Shown here piece after piece: positions 44,236 to 55,911 of a stretch of 64,000 nucleotides of DNA. Source of the stretch: Agapanthus africanus (taxonomy: Eukaryota > Streptophyta > Magnoliopsida > Asparagales > Amaryllidaceae); assembly GCA_030015575.1 (NCBI GenBank), contig CM057342.1, positions 621,827,348-621,891,347 of the forward strand, read 5' to 3'. The position numbers and the translations under genes are program-made. The notes beneath the pieces were generated by a model, which saw only the letters and a list, made by a program, of their open reading frames with translations, searched no databases and was not told the origin of the DNA. Each line of letters starts with the position of its first letter. The stretch's first letter is position 1.

Positions 44236-45684
44236 CTAGAAGCTGTTGTTGTAGGAGAACTCTACTAAGGGTAAATGATGATCCCAGCTACCTCCGAAGT
44301 CCAAGACGCACGCTCGGAGCATGTCCTCAAGAGTCTGAATAGTCCGCTCTGACTGGCCGTCGGTCTGCGGATGAAATACTGTGCTAAAACTCAAACGAGT
44401 GCCCAATGCCTCCTGAAGTCGCTGCCATAGTCGGCTGATAAACTGGGTGCCTCGGTCGGACACGATACACGTCGGGACTCCATGCAACCGTACGATCTCG
44501 TCGATGTAAATCTGGGCATACTGAGCAAATCCGAAGGTCGTCTTCACTGGCAGAAAGTGAGCCGCTTTCTTCAATCGATCCACGATCACCCAAATGGAGT
44601 CATACCCTCGACTGGTCCTGGGTAGACCCATAATGAAGTCCATAGAAATCTGCTCCCATTTCCACTCCGGAATGGGCAAAGGCTGCAACTCTCCTGCTGG
44701 CCTCTGGTGCTCGGCCTTGACTTGCTGACAAGTCAGGCATCTCGATACGAAGTCTGTGACGTCCCTCTTCATCCCGTCCCACCAAAAGACATCTCTCAAA
44801 TCGCGATACATCTTGGTGGAACCCGGATGAACGCTGTATGTCGATCTTTGCGCCTCCTCAAGAATCTCACGTCGTAGTCCCTCAGAATCTGGTACGCACA
44901 GTCGAGTCCCAAATTGCAGTACTCCCTGATCATTGATCACGAACTCGGAAACTCTGCCCTGCCGCACCTGCTCTATGATCTCTGAAAGACGGTCATCGCT
45001 GGGCTGTGCCTCTCGAATACGGTCAAGTAACTGCGGACGTGCACGAACATGCGCAAGTTGTCCCCCTGTCGGAGTGAACTCAAACTCAACCCGGCTGTCG
45101 CATAAAATCTGCCAGTCTACCGACGACTGCCTTTGTACTGCGCACAAACAAGATAGACTACCCCCGGGCCTCATGCTCAAAGCATCCGCCACTACATTAG
45201 CCTTGCCCGGGTGATACAAAATCTCGCAATCGTAGTCCTTTACTAGTTCCATCCAACGGCGCTGTCTGAGATTCAGGTCTCGCTGCTGAAATATATACTT
45301 TAAGCTCTTATGATCAGTGAATATCTGACACGACTCGCCGTATAGGTAATGTCGCCAGATCTTAAGTGCAAAGACCACTGCAGCCATCTCCAAATCGTGA
45401 GTGGGGTAGTTCTGTTCATGTTTCTTCAACTGCCGTGAAGCATACGCGATCACCCTGTCATGCTGCATCAATACGCACCCTAGCCCCACTCGTGAAGCGT
45501 CACAATAAACCACGAATCCGCCTGATCCTGACGGCAAAGATAATACCGGCGCTGTAGTTAAACAAGTCCGTAGCTGCTGAAAACTGTGCTCGCACTCCTC
45601 CGTCCAAACGAAAGGAACTCCCTTCCCGTTCAATCCGGTCAAAGGTGCAGCAATACGGGAGAAATCCTGAACGAATCGCCTGTA
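44236..45684 (-). pseudogene. RNase H and integrase core of D
   Basis: The frame has a stop just before YRRFV near 45680, at the end of RT, and is then open for 468 codons. RNase H shows [27 protein letters not shown] and [11 protein letters not shown]. Integrase shows the zinc motif ([17 protein letters not shown]) and the catalytic triad in [23 protein letters not shown] and [12 protein letters not shown]. It is the best preserved coding stretch in the window, yet the stops at both ends leave it non-functional as part of a polyprotein. Confidence 0.93.
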
Positions 45685-46491
45685 TTAGCCAGCCAGGCCT
45701 AGGAAACTGCGGATCTCCATAACTGATGTCGGTCTGGGCCACTGTTGAACGACCTCGATCTTCTTCGGGTCCACACATATGCCATCTCTCGTAATCACGT
45801 GACCCAAGAACCCAACGCTGTCCAGCCAGAATGCACACTTGGAAAATTTAGCGAAAAGCCGGTGCTCCCTCAAAGTCTGCAACGTAATCCGCAAGTGCCG
45901 CTCGTGCTCCTCTCGGCTCCGGGAATACACCAAAATATCATCAATGAACACAATGATGAACAAGTCGAGATACGGCCGGAATATACGGTTCATAAAATCC
46001 ATGAATACTGTTGGGGCGTTGGTGAGTCTGAACGACATCACCAAAAACCCATAGTGGCCGTAGTGCGTGCGGAAAGCTGTCCTCGGTATATCTGTCGAAC
46101 TCGCAGCTGATGGTATCCTGATCGCAAATCGATCCTCGAAAAATATCCTGCCCCCTGAAGCCGGTCGAACAAATCGTCGATATGTGGTAAGGGATACCGG
46201 TTCTGTACGGTAATCTTGTTCAGCTGGCGGTAGTCGATACACAAACGCAAACTGTCGTCCTTCTTCTTGACAAACAGGACCGGAGCATCCCACGGAGAAA
46301 CGCTAGGTCGAATAAGCCCTTTATCTAACAAATCCTGCAACTGATCCTTCAGCTCTCGAAGCTCCGCCGGGGCCATCCGATAAGGCGGTATAGAAATAGG
46401 CCCCGAGCCAGGAATCAAGTCAATGCAGAACTCAACATCGCGCTCAGGCAGTAACCCAGGCAGCTCCTCTGGGAAAACATCAGGGAACTCA
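45685..46491 (-). pseudogene. Reverse transcriptase of D, frameshifted
   Basis: The first half is in one frame ([55 protein letters not shown]). The second half is in another, from about 46110 ([50 protein letters not shown]). The FIDD active site is intact. In the usual FGLTNAP motif the glycine is arginine. The shift lies near 46105-46120. Confidence 0.93.
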
Positions 46492-47290
46492 CTAACAATC
46501 AGGGACCCGGTCCAAAGGAATCTCTACAGCTCGAGTATCACAAATATACGCTAAGAATCCCTGACATCCCTTCCGCAAGAGCTGACCAGCGTGAAGAGAC
46601 GAAATCAAGCTGGGAAGGGTGACACTGCGGTCTCCCTGAATAACAAGGACTGGCTCTCCCGGAAAGCTAAATATGACTGCTTTCTCACGGCAGTCCACTG
46701 AAGCATAACAGGTGGCTAGCCAATCCATGCCCAGAAGCACATCAAAGTCCAACATATCGAGGAGAATCAAATCAACCGACGAATCCCTCTCCCCGATACG
46801 AACGGAACACAATCGAAACACAAAACGAGCGACAAACGACTCGCCTACCGGGGTAATAACAACAAGCGGCTGATCTAACGACGACGACTCACGGCCCAAC
46901 ATTGGTGCAAAGTGTGTAGATACATAAGAATGTGTGGAACCTGGGTCGAATAATAGCCGTGCGTCGAAAGAGCAAACTGGCAAGGTACCTGTCACAACGG
47001 CGTTGGATGCCTGCGCATCCTGCGGCGTCAAAGCGAAAACTCGGGCCTGACCCCCACCAATAACTGGCTGTCCTCGGCCTCGGCCTCCTCGTCCTCTCTG
47101 GATCGGACCGCCATGTCCACGGCCTCTGGGTGCATCGAACTGTCGTGGAGCATCGCCAGTGATAGGAAGTAGGGCTCTCTGGGGAGGAGGTGGTGATGGT
47201 GGTAGGGTCACATGTGGAACTGTCGCCGCTCCCTGTCGTCTCCCCGGACAGTCTCTGATACGGTGGTGCGGACTCCCACACCCAAAACAT
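46492..47290 (-). pseudogene. Nucleocapsid zinc knuckle and aspartic protease of D
   Basis: In this frame a perfect CX2CX4HX4C knuckle (CFGCGSPHHRIRDC) lies at 47248-47289, followed by a Gly/Arg-rich stretch (GRGHGGPIQRGRGGRGRG) and protease with LLFDPGSTHSYVS, then DVLLGMDWL. DPGS at the active site is common in plant gypsy proteases of this type. The knuckle is out of frame with the upstream gag, so a frameshift separates them. Confidence 0.88.
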
Positions 47291-48296
47291 CCTGGCGACG
47301 GCTGCTATCCCTGTGGATATGAACATATAACTGACCCCGTCCAATTCCTCTGCCAGGCCCATCTCTCGGAAAGAATCCGGCGCGCTGCCTCTGCGACGGC
47401 ACATCGGTGCGAATCCTCTTCGGCCCAGAAACGGCCGAAGTCTGTGATATGCGTGCCTCCATCCGTAATGCCGTATCTATAGCAGCTGAATAAGTGTCGA
47501 AGTGCTGGGCGCCAATAGCAAGAAATAGCTGGGTGTCAAGTCCTTGCACGAACCTCTTCACTATCTTTTCTTCAGTATCCACCAGATACGGAGCATATCT
47601 GGACAACTGCGTAAACTGGACATCGTACTCAGACACCGTCATCCCTGGAGTCTTGATCAAGGCCTCAAAACTACGAGCTCTGGCGTCATGAACGCTCTCT
47701 GGGAGGAAACGAGCTAGAAAGACTGCTGTAAACTCGGCCCAAGTCATAGGCGGTAGACCTGCAGCTCGACCTCTCAAGACTGACTTCCACCATGTCTGCG
47801 CGAGGCCCTCTAGACGGAAACTTGCGAGCTCCACCCATCGATCGTCCGAACACCTGAGCGAACGGCAGATCCTGGCTAAACTGTCAAGGAATGTCTGCGG
47901 ATCCTCTGCTGCAACGGTGCCCGTGAAGACTGGAGGTCTCAGCCTCATGAAATCCTGTAGCGATACAGGGATAGCCATGGTAGTAGTAGTAGGAGCAACT
48001 GTCTGGGCAGCAGGCACCATGGTAGTCTATGATGTGGTAGGTACATCCTCCGATCTCGGTGCACGACTGGCCGCTACTAAGGATCCCACCATCTGTCATA
48101 ACTCCTGCATACCTCCCATCATCTGTCGTAGCTCCTCCATACCAGACTCTAGCCTGTCCATGCAGCCTGGGGAATGCAGATCAGTCTATCCCTGAGGCGT
48201 AGGTATACCACCCTGCTCGGTCCTCGTCTCGGACGAGCCAGCTCGGATTTCATCTCGGGCGGCAGCCCTCTACGGTCTCGTAGCCTTCGGCGGCAT
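47208..48296 (-). pseudogene. Gag of D with N-terminal stops
   Basis: The probable original start is the ATG at 48296 (MPPKATRP), which continues in frame through four stops to the open part from 48020. The retrotransposon gag domain is clear: RPPVFTGTVAAEDPQTFLDS, TWWKSVLRG, WAEFTAVFLARFLPESV, MTVSEYDVQFTQLSRYAPYL and VKRFVQGLD. This would be the capsid protein. After about 47400 the frame no longer matches the family, because the zinc knuckle is read in the next frame. Confidence 0.9.
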
Positions 48297-48515
48297 AGTA
48301 GCTAGTACAGGAAACAGGATAATAAGAACAGTGCAATAGAATTATAGGATACACGGAATTGAAAAAGGAAATTTCAAGCAAGTATATCCTAAAGTCACTT
48401 AGGTGGAGTACCGTATCGCAAGTATGCCGCGGACATACGCATGCTACGTTACCCAGCTTAAGTCACTTACTCCATCTACTAAGGTCATCCTACACTTAGA
48501 AAGGTAAAACCTATC

Positions 48516-48527
48516 TCTCTGATCCCA
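48516..48527 (-). other. Primer-binding site of D
   Basis: On the reverse strand TGGGATCAGAGA lies four bases (AAGT) after the 5' LTR. It differs from TGGTATCAGAGC at two positions. About 220 bases of leader separate it from gag. Confidence 0.8.
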
Positions 48528-48531
48528 ACTT

Positions 48532-51500
48532 TGTTACGACCCGTAGGGTACGGAACGTGACTGGCACTTAAGTTACGAAACGTCTCAAGACGTCCATAAA
48601 ATAAGTAAGCCAAAGCCCAGAAATCAAAACCAAATAACCGGAAGAGTGAAGGAAAACCAATCAATTGAATGTGAGTTTATCAAATAAGTCATGTCAAGCC
48701 TTTTTAAAAATAATATCAATTTTTCCGAAAATTTCGGCAGAGTCTCCTTTGTAAATACTGGCCCCCAAAATGGGTACAACAAGAATATATATGAATACAA
48801 CAAATAAGGCATCCCCAAGCGGGAGCTAGCTCTTCCCCACAAGGCGGTCGCAAATCCCACGCAATGTAAATCAGCAATGTGCATAATAAACATAAAAAGC
48901 ACAAGTAAAATATCATGTCGACTCAAGTGAGCTCGACCCCAAAATACAGCATGAAAAGTCCACAAATCTCACAGTCTCGTCTCTAGGTCAATATACAACA
49001 ATATTGGTAGATACAATAGATGGAGTACTCTAGATACAAATAATATACAAGGTGGTACAAAATAATAATACAACCCACCTACGAGCAAAAGCCTCGAGTC
49101 CAGGCAAAAGAGGCAAAAGAAGCAAGTGCGCCCGCCGCTACTGTACTGACGGAGCGGACCTGCAAAAGGCTGTGGCACAACGAGGGTGAGTTGCCAACTC
49201 GTGAGTAATAAATAACATCTATATAGGCTATCGCAAGCATGCACACAAGCATCCTAGCATCTATAATACAGGTATGGCAGGATATACTAGCAGCTATGTA
49301 TGCAACATGAATGTACTAGCAGGTTTGAATGCAATATGAATCAACCCGTGATCTGAATATATAGGTACAAGAAGTCATATTTTTCATTTAGGAATCTATT
49401 TTCTTTTAAATATCAGCACAATACCAATAGAATCAACAAGAATCCGTGTCCAGCATCGACACCTCAAAACTGTCTCAATCTCATGTATCCATATCATAGT
49501 ATCTCTGGCCCTAGCCGTCCGGCTGACCCATCTCAAATATCAATATCTCATCATCTCGCGGCCACGGTCGGTATCCTCTAGATATCCGCCGTGCCAAAAA
49601 GTCGCCGGTAGGTAGTCTATCCCCTGCTAGGCTCAACGTCAACAACACGACCTTCTCGCCCCGGGGTACCTTACCGGGCCCACCATGTATCCGAGACGGT
49701 TCATCCAACTCCTCGAAACGGGTCTCGAAAACCATAGCAAACTCATGGTGGACGACACTCACATCACTAGAAAACCGCAATTTTGCATATTTTAAAAAGG
49801 GTAATAAGTTTTAGAATTTTTGCGGCTTTCCCTCGAAATACAAAAATATCATAAATCTCAAGAAATCATCATGAATGCATACGTCAATGATAATGAATGC
49901 ATATGGTATTAATGTTCAAGTTACAATGTATGATTAATAGACTAGGCTTGAGCAAATGATATAATGATATACATGCACATGAATAGAAATTCTACGATGT
50001 TATTTTAAGGATTTGTTGCAATAGTATAGGTTTAGATATCAAATATAGTGACAATATTCTAGATTATAAGTTATCTAGTGTCGTGGCATGGCAATTACCA
50101 GGGCGTGTGTGTATGCATGAATAGTGCTCGTGCTGCATATAAAAACCCTGGCAATGGTGCAGGTGTCCTATAGAATGGGTTCGCATATGTATTTCAAATA
50201 AAGCATGGATTTAGCAAGATATTAAGCAAGCATTTACTCCTAATTACTAATATCACAAAATATCTTTAAACAACTTAAACTATCGGGCGACTTGCGCCAT
50301 CCAAACGATAGTCCCCCATGAATGTTATATTTACTCACCGGAATCCCCAGCTAGCTACGTCCAACCACCGCTTTCCCTTTCGGTGCCGCGTCCGAAGTCT
50401 CCGCGACCGAACATGGAATTTGCATCAATATAAAACATAAGGTTACATATCATGAAACGACGCAAATCCCAAATGAAAATATCCACGTTCACAAGCTAGG
50501 CACAACGTGCGCAAGGTTCGCGGAACACACACGAAAATCGCAAAACTAACTAGAATCGTCGTTTTGGGATGCCCGACAAAACTAAAACCCAATCACACAA
50601 AATTCCGCACTTACACATCCTAAATGTCGTAGGATATGCTAAAAATATAATCAAGTTATCACAATAATTCATCACATAATTTCTATAAAAACCTAGTAAG
50701 CACTAAAAATTCCAAATTCGTGCAAACATCGCGGATTTGCGATAAAGTGCACACAACATCGCGCAAACACCCAAGTTAACCATTAGAAATCTACTACAAT
50801 TAATTTAACCCAATTACCATGCTACAAAACCCATTATCCAAACACAACCTTTTCTTGATTTTCATGAAATCAAATTAACACTAAAAAAACAAGATTAACA
50901 CGATTGAAACCCACTTAAGCAAAGTGACCACTTAGATTAGGCTAACAAAACAACCAGATAGCAAATATAATTTAATTAACCTACTAATGGTTTCTAACAC
51001 ACTAGTTTAAACTCAAGCCATGAATTTTAACAAACCTAGAATGAAAATAGTACTAAAAATTAACACTAAAACAACTTAATTAAAAGAACTTAACCAAAAG
51101 AATTTAATTAGGTAGAAATTATACCTCAATCTAGAGATCTACAAAGAACAATTTGCCTCCAATGATGGCTTCATAGCACCATGACCCATGCAAGAAAGGC
51201 TAAGGAGAATGGAATGAAGGATAGGGATAAATTTGTGAGGTTTAGTTTGGAATTTTGGAGCAATTTTGATGAAATTTTGAATGAAATGAAAAGAGGAAAG
51301 TGAAGGGGGAGGGTTGCTGAATTTTCGGCCAGAGGAGGGAGGGAAAATGGTGTGGGTGGTGTGGGAAAAGTCAAGGTCAAAGCCATACCAATCAACCAAA
51401 AACCCATACTCAATTTATTATATTAAAACCCTTTTTCTTAAACAATTTAAAATGAGTGAAGAAAACAATTTGGAGGGGGGAAATTTAGGGCTGCTGAAAT

Positions 51501-51987
51501 AGTGGTGGGGCCATCCAAATAAGAGGGGTGAGGTTGTGAGAGAGTGTACAAAAAAATTCTATGCAAAAAGACCCCCCACAATATCATATTTGCAAGTTTT
51601 AGCTCAAAATAATTATATTTTTGTTTCTCAATATAAAAACCAATTAAACTTGAAATAAAATACTAAAAAATTATATTACAAACTAGATTTTAATTAACAT
51701 GATTTTAAAGATTAAAATTAGCCCATTTAAATTTGTATTTATCGCTAATTTAATGTATTTTTTTACCGGCATAAAATAATATTAAAAATTGAAAAATTAG
51801 GGAAAAATTTTAAACGACCAGAATTTTATAAGTAACTCATTAGCTACTAAAAACTAGCACTTACCTATCCAAATTAGATATAATTAGGCCTAAACTGCAA
51901 AATAACAATAATGACGAACTACGGGAAAATACCAAATTTTCACCGATTTTCGGGAAAACACCGAAACGATCTTTTCAAGGCGCTACA
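48532..51987 (-). repeat. 5' LTR of chromovirus D
   Basis: The LTR is 3456 bp. On the plus strand it starts TGTTACGACCCGTAGGG and ends GCGCTACA, followed by the CATGT duplicate at 51988-51992. It lacks a 30 bp segment present near 42395-42425 in the other LTR. Confidence 0.94.
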
Positions 51988-51992
51988 CATGT

Positions 51993-52244
51993 TGACTTGT
52001 AATGGTTTACTGTCTTTCTCCCACATGTTGATAAAGCCCTTAGGATATGTACTTGACTACTGGGACTATGATGAGATTATACTAGTGGGGCCAGGGTAGT
52101 CAACGAATACATCCTATAACTGTTCCTAGTCGAGAGTGTATCGAGACAGGGGATCGATACACCAGTGTAGACTAGCATATACGCATCTTGACCAATATGA
52201 TGGGCGATGGATGATCCCATATCCATTGGTGTTTGACATCAAAG
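51993..52244 (+). repeat. Copia LTR fragment F, right part
   Basis: It matches A LTR positions from about 8200 on (GATAAAGCCCTTAGGAT, GGGCGATGGATGATCCCATA) and stops at 52244 where the LTR of C starts. The remainder of F presumably resumes beyond the right edge of the window, after C. Confidence 0.82.
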
Positions 52245-54351
52245 TGTTGGATATAGTGCCCTCAGAGTCAATTATTGGATCACAGGCACATGATTGCAGT
52301 GATTGAGGGAGGACCAATGCCGGTAGGACAATCTTACTCAGGATGATTGTATACTATCTGGTTTCTCTCTATCATCGTGTACATGCTTTAGGTGACATTG
52401 TGGTTCACTATTATACGTTGATTGAGAATAGTATACTACCATGGTTTATCTTTATCATCGTGTACTGCTTTAGGTGATCTTATAGGTCGCTATTGCACGC
52501 TAATAGAGCCCTTAGTATTCTTGCTTGACGACCAGCAGTATGATGGCGATCATATACGTGGGAGCTGGGGTCTATAAGCACATCCTTAAAAGGTCCCTAG
52601 TCGTGGGAGTTTCGAGACTGGGCATCGATACTCCATTAGTAGACTAGTGTATACAGTCGAGACCCTGACGAGGGGCGGTGGTCGGTCTCACAAGCCATTG
52701 GTGTCAATTGGATCACCTAAGATGTATACAGGTGCTCATTGGGTTATGAGTACACTGGACAGGACTCGTCGGGAACATGCTAGTTGGTATTATACCTCAC
52801 GTCAGATAGCAGTTCCCAGATGACACGTGTACAGGTTAGTTCATCGACCTGAGATCGTCATTTGTGTCGTGTGAGTTCCCACTGTACTTTGATTACTACC
52901 CTACCATGGCTCAATGGAGTCGTGCAAACAGGTTTTAGTTGGGTACAGTCCCAAGCCACATTGAGGCAGTGAGCGGATCGGCAGGGGTTTCGTCTCTCCC
53001 GGTATTGGGGGTGAGATCGCGCTGTGTCTAGGAAAGCCATTACACAAAGCCCTCGGCCGAGGCAGGAGATTTACTGGTAGGTATTCCAGTAGTATCTCAG
53101 GGTGTTCTGGGCTACACTCCGACACGACTTGTACCGCTTTTGGGGGTCTGACTTTCACCAACCCCCTAGACCCGACATGCGATGCTCATAGACGAACGGA
53201 CCGGACTGTATGGATATTGTCACTGACAGGCTCAGTAGGGTGTCAGGATGAGTTCGCTCATCGACCTCCCTTTTGGTCAATACCTGGTAGCTCGTTACGT
53301 ACGGCTAATACCTCTGACATGCTAGTGGTTAAATCCACAGCCAAAATATTGACGAGTCTTTAGAGTCCCCCACAGACAGTTTCTCAAGTTTCGGGCGAAA
53401 CGTTGTAGAGGCCGTATGATATATGGCAGGGTTCGATCTTATACGTGCGGTATTGCACGGATCTTGATCGGATGGATCATATTAGTGGGCTTTGGTTTAA
53501 GCCGGATCCTAGTATTAGATTTGTTGGATTACTTTAGTCTCATTGCATTCGCATTCAGTCGGAATGCGGATGCAGGTATGTATATACAGGTGAGGGGTAT
53601 CCTTGTGATCCGTCACGAGTTTACTTTAGATGTTGCCGTATCTTTTTGTTATGGCGGACATTTGGATTAATTTTTGCTTATGGAAATAATGGGCTAGAAT
53701 TCATCATGGAATGCATTAAATGTGACATAGACATATATCATGACCCATGGTCTCTTTTTTAGCAAAAATGTCACATTTGTGGATTGATTTGAGTCATGAA
53801 ATGAGAAGGAGAGAGAGAGGGGCTGCCATGAATTGGTGAGATCTCATATTATTCTTCTTACTCTCTCTCATTCTATCATAACATTACAATAAAAGAAAAA
53901 GAAAAGAGAGCCTCCTTCTTCTTCTTCTTCCTCTAGCTCTTTGTCTCCTTCAATGGCTTCATCTCTGACCTCCATTCAAATCCATGGATGCAAGAGACAA
54001 AGTGATCACAAACATTCTCTACAACATCTTGGACACGTCGGCTAGCACACTTCGTGCCCGAGTTGCTTCGGATGAAGCGGGAGCCCGTAAAAAGACTCGT
54101 AGATGTGGTGCCCTTTCCGACGAGTAGATCAAGACCGGAGTTGCCGCGGGGAGCTTAGGATGGTGGCCAAAGACCGAAGGACACGGATCGATCGGTATAG
54201 CATTCTATCCCTTCTCTAGATAGCTAGTTGCAGGTTAATGGTTCGATCTGGATTTTAAGCATACGATAGCACCGATTTTCAAGTTAAGAAAAATTTTCAT
54301 TTCCGCATTTTAGCCTCGGAAAGACGGCTGGGGTGCTTCCGTAGTCTTCCA
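52245..54351 (+). repeat. 5' LTR of element C
   Basis: The 2107 bp LTR runs from TGTTGGATATAGTGCCC to GTCTTCCA, with the primer site starting at the next base. Only the central part is visibly related to the A LTR. It has the hairpin pair at 53247-53278: GATGAG-TTCG-CTCATC and GACC/GGTC. Confidence 0.88.
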
Positions 54352-54363
54352 TGGTATCAGAGT
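54352..54363 (+). other. Primer-binding site of element C
   Basis: TGGTATCAGAGT abuts the LTR with no spacer and fits the initiator tRNA-Met site with one mismatch. Confidence 0.9.
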
Positions 54364-55911
54364 CACGCCATTAACCTTTACTTGCTTGCTCTAGCGTGTT
54401 TAGAACTTCTATCGGACGAAAATTTCAAAAACTGCATTTCCATCATTACAGTTTCTGTCGAAATTTTTTAGTTGTCAAAAAATTATTTGGTGCGTTGCAG
54501 AAATCTGTGCAGGGTTTTCTAAGTGTTCTGTGAAAATTTGGTAGCTCAAGGCTACAGTGACGCCACGGAACCGCGGCCCCCCTTGCTTTGGCCGCGGTTC
54601 CGCCGCGAAATTTTGCCTTCTCTGCACTAAAATTTCTGCACTGCTCTCTGAGTTGGAACTGGGGTTTCTGGTAATTTTTGTTTGGGCCCAGATTTATTTG
54701 AGTACTGGGTATTGTGCTTGGGGCCCACTTCGGGAAATTTTTATCGATCGAAAATTTTAAATATGTTAGTTCACAGTATTTACATTATATCTGCGACCGT
54801 GAATGTCATTTGATCGGTAAATCCTGTCTAATTTCTATAGTTCTTTTAGACGGATTTACGAACGTGATATTCACGTTAATGTTCTGTGTTGTGCTGTGAT
54901 GTTGCGGATTTGTCGTGGTGGATAGCCTGGATGCAATGTTAGTACAGTTTTGTTGTATATGTACATTTGATATTGCGGGGTGAGCGTCCGACATGTGGAC
55001 TGCCGTCACTGCCTGTTTGTATATTATTCTTTTGGGGCACGACCGGGATGAGGTCGATGTACCCGTTGTAAATCCATCGTACGGCATCCCAAATTAGGGT
55101 ATGGTTCAAATATCAAATTTATTTCATTATTTGGGATGAGGTCGATGTACCCTAATTTGGGATGTCCGACATGGCTTTGAGATGGAGGGGGCTTTACTCT
55201 AGAATTGGCAGGCTATTCGCCGCACTCGTAGGGGGTATAGGTTGACCCAAGGAGGGGTGCTCAAGTTACCGGATTCCGTGAAGTGCTGGGTGGTACATTC
55301 ACGTTGTTGAAGGGGGCTGCCTCACTTCAGGTTTTGACGGGTAACTTGCCGCGCCCGTAGGGGTCTAGGATTTCATTGCACAGGCTATCCACACGACCAG
55401 GGGAACGTCGGGTTTCAGTAGCAACTCTATGAAACCTGGGGATCCCAGATTATCTGTATTGCTCTGTGATGCTTATTACATTTCTGTGATGTTGTATTTA
55501 TCACGCCTTGAGCGATTATTATATATTTATATATATACTAGTAGATGTTGTATATGTTTTACACCCGCGCTAATCCAGTCCCCGCTCTGTCGTTAGTTAA
55601 GTAACCTAACGGGTGATGATGGGACCCAGTGGCGAATGCGGATGGCATATACGTACATCGTATTTTCGTTCTTTTGTGGTGTGATTAATTGATGGGACTG
55701 CATTGATTCGGATCAATGCAAGCTAAAAAAACCTATTCTGATGTTGTTGGAACATTTTTCAAAAAAAAAAGGCTGTTATTCGGTTGTGAATATCCAGCAC
55801 CTCAGTCGACGGGGAAAGAGCCGAGATCCCTTCACCGGGAGTGACCTCTTTAGCAAAAGGTTTTTGTCACTATATTTTTATAAAAAGCTATGCAGTTCCT
55901 TCAATGATATC
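54364..55911 (+). other. Non-coding leader of element C
   Basis: No gene is seen. At 54566-54577 and 54591-54602 are CGGAACCGCGGC and its exact reverse complement, forming a 12 bp stem. Other landmarks are the hairpin-capable CTGTCGTTAGTTAAGTAACC block near 55586 and a single 94 bp box (55797-55857). The ATATC at 55907-55911 is the expected target duplicate of E. Confidence 0.75.
54566..54602 (+). repeat. GC-rich inverted repeat in the C leader
   Basis: A perfect 12 bp stem is formed by CGGAACCGCGGC and GCCGCGGTTCCG with a 13-base loop. It belongs to the same motif group as the palindromes in A, B, E and Athila. Confidence 0.82.

Larger units (their letters stand above)
40064..51987 (-). mobile_element. 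Tekay/Del-type chromovirus D, complete insertion
   Basis: This 11.9 kb Ty3/gypsy element in reverse orientation has 3.46-3.49 kb LTRs, an initiator tRNA-Met-like primer site, gag, protease, RT, RNase H and integrase, and a C-terminal chromodomain. The target duplication CATGT lies at 40059-40063 and 51988-51992. The coding region is nearly continuous but has several stops and two clear frameshifts. By eye the LTRs differ by a few percent, including a 30 bp indel, so D is older than A and B. Confidence 0.96.
52245..55911 (+). mobile_element. Copia-type LTR retrotransposon C, 5' part
   Basis: It consists of LTR, primer site and 1.56 kb of leader, interrupted at 55912 by element E. The LTR differs strongly from A/B/E, but the leader shares blocks with them (ACACCCGCGCTA, GTTAGTTA-CTAACCTAACGG, GGCGAATGCGGATGGCATA and the 94 bp box). 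It is a distant member of the same group. No pol is visible because E cuts it first. The expected target duplicate CAAAG (52240-52244) has its partner outside. Confidence 0.85.
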
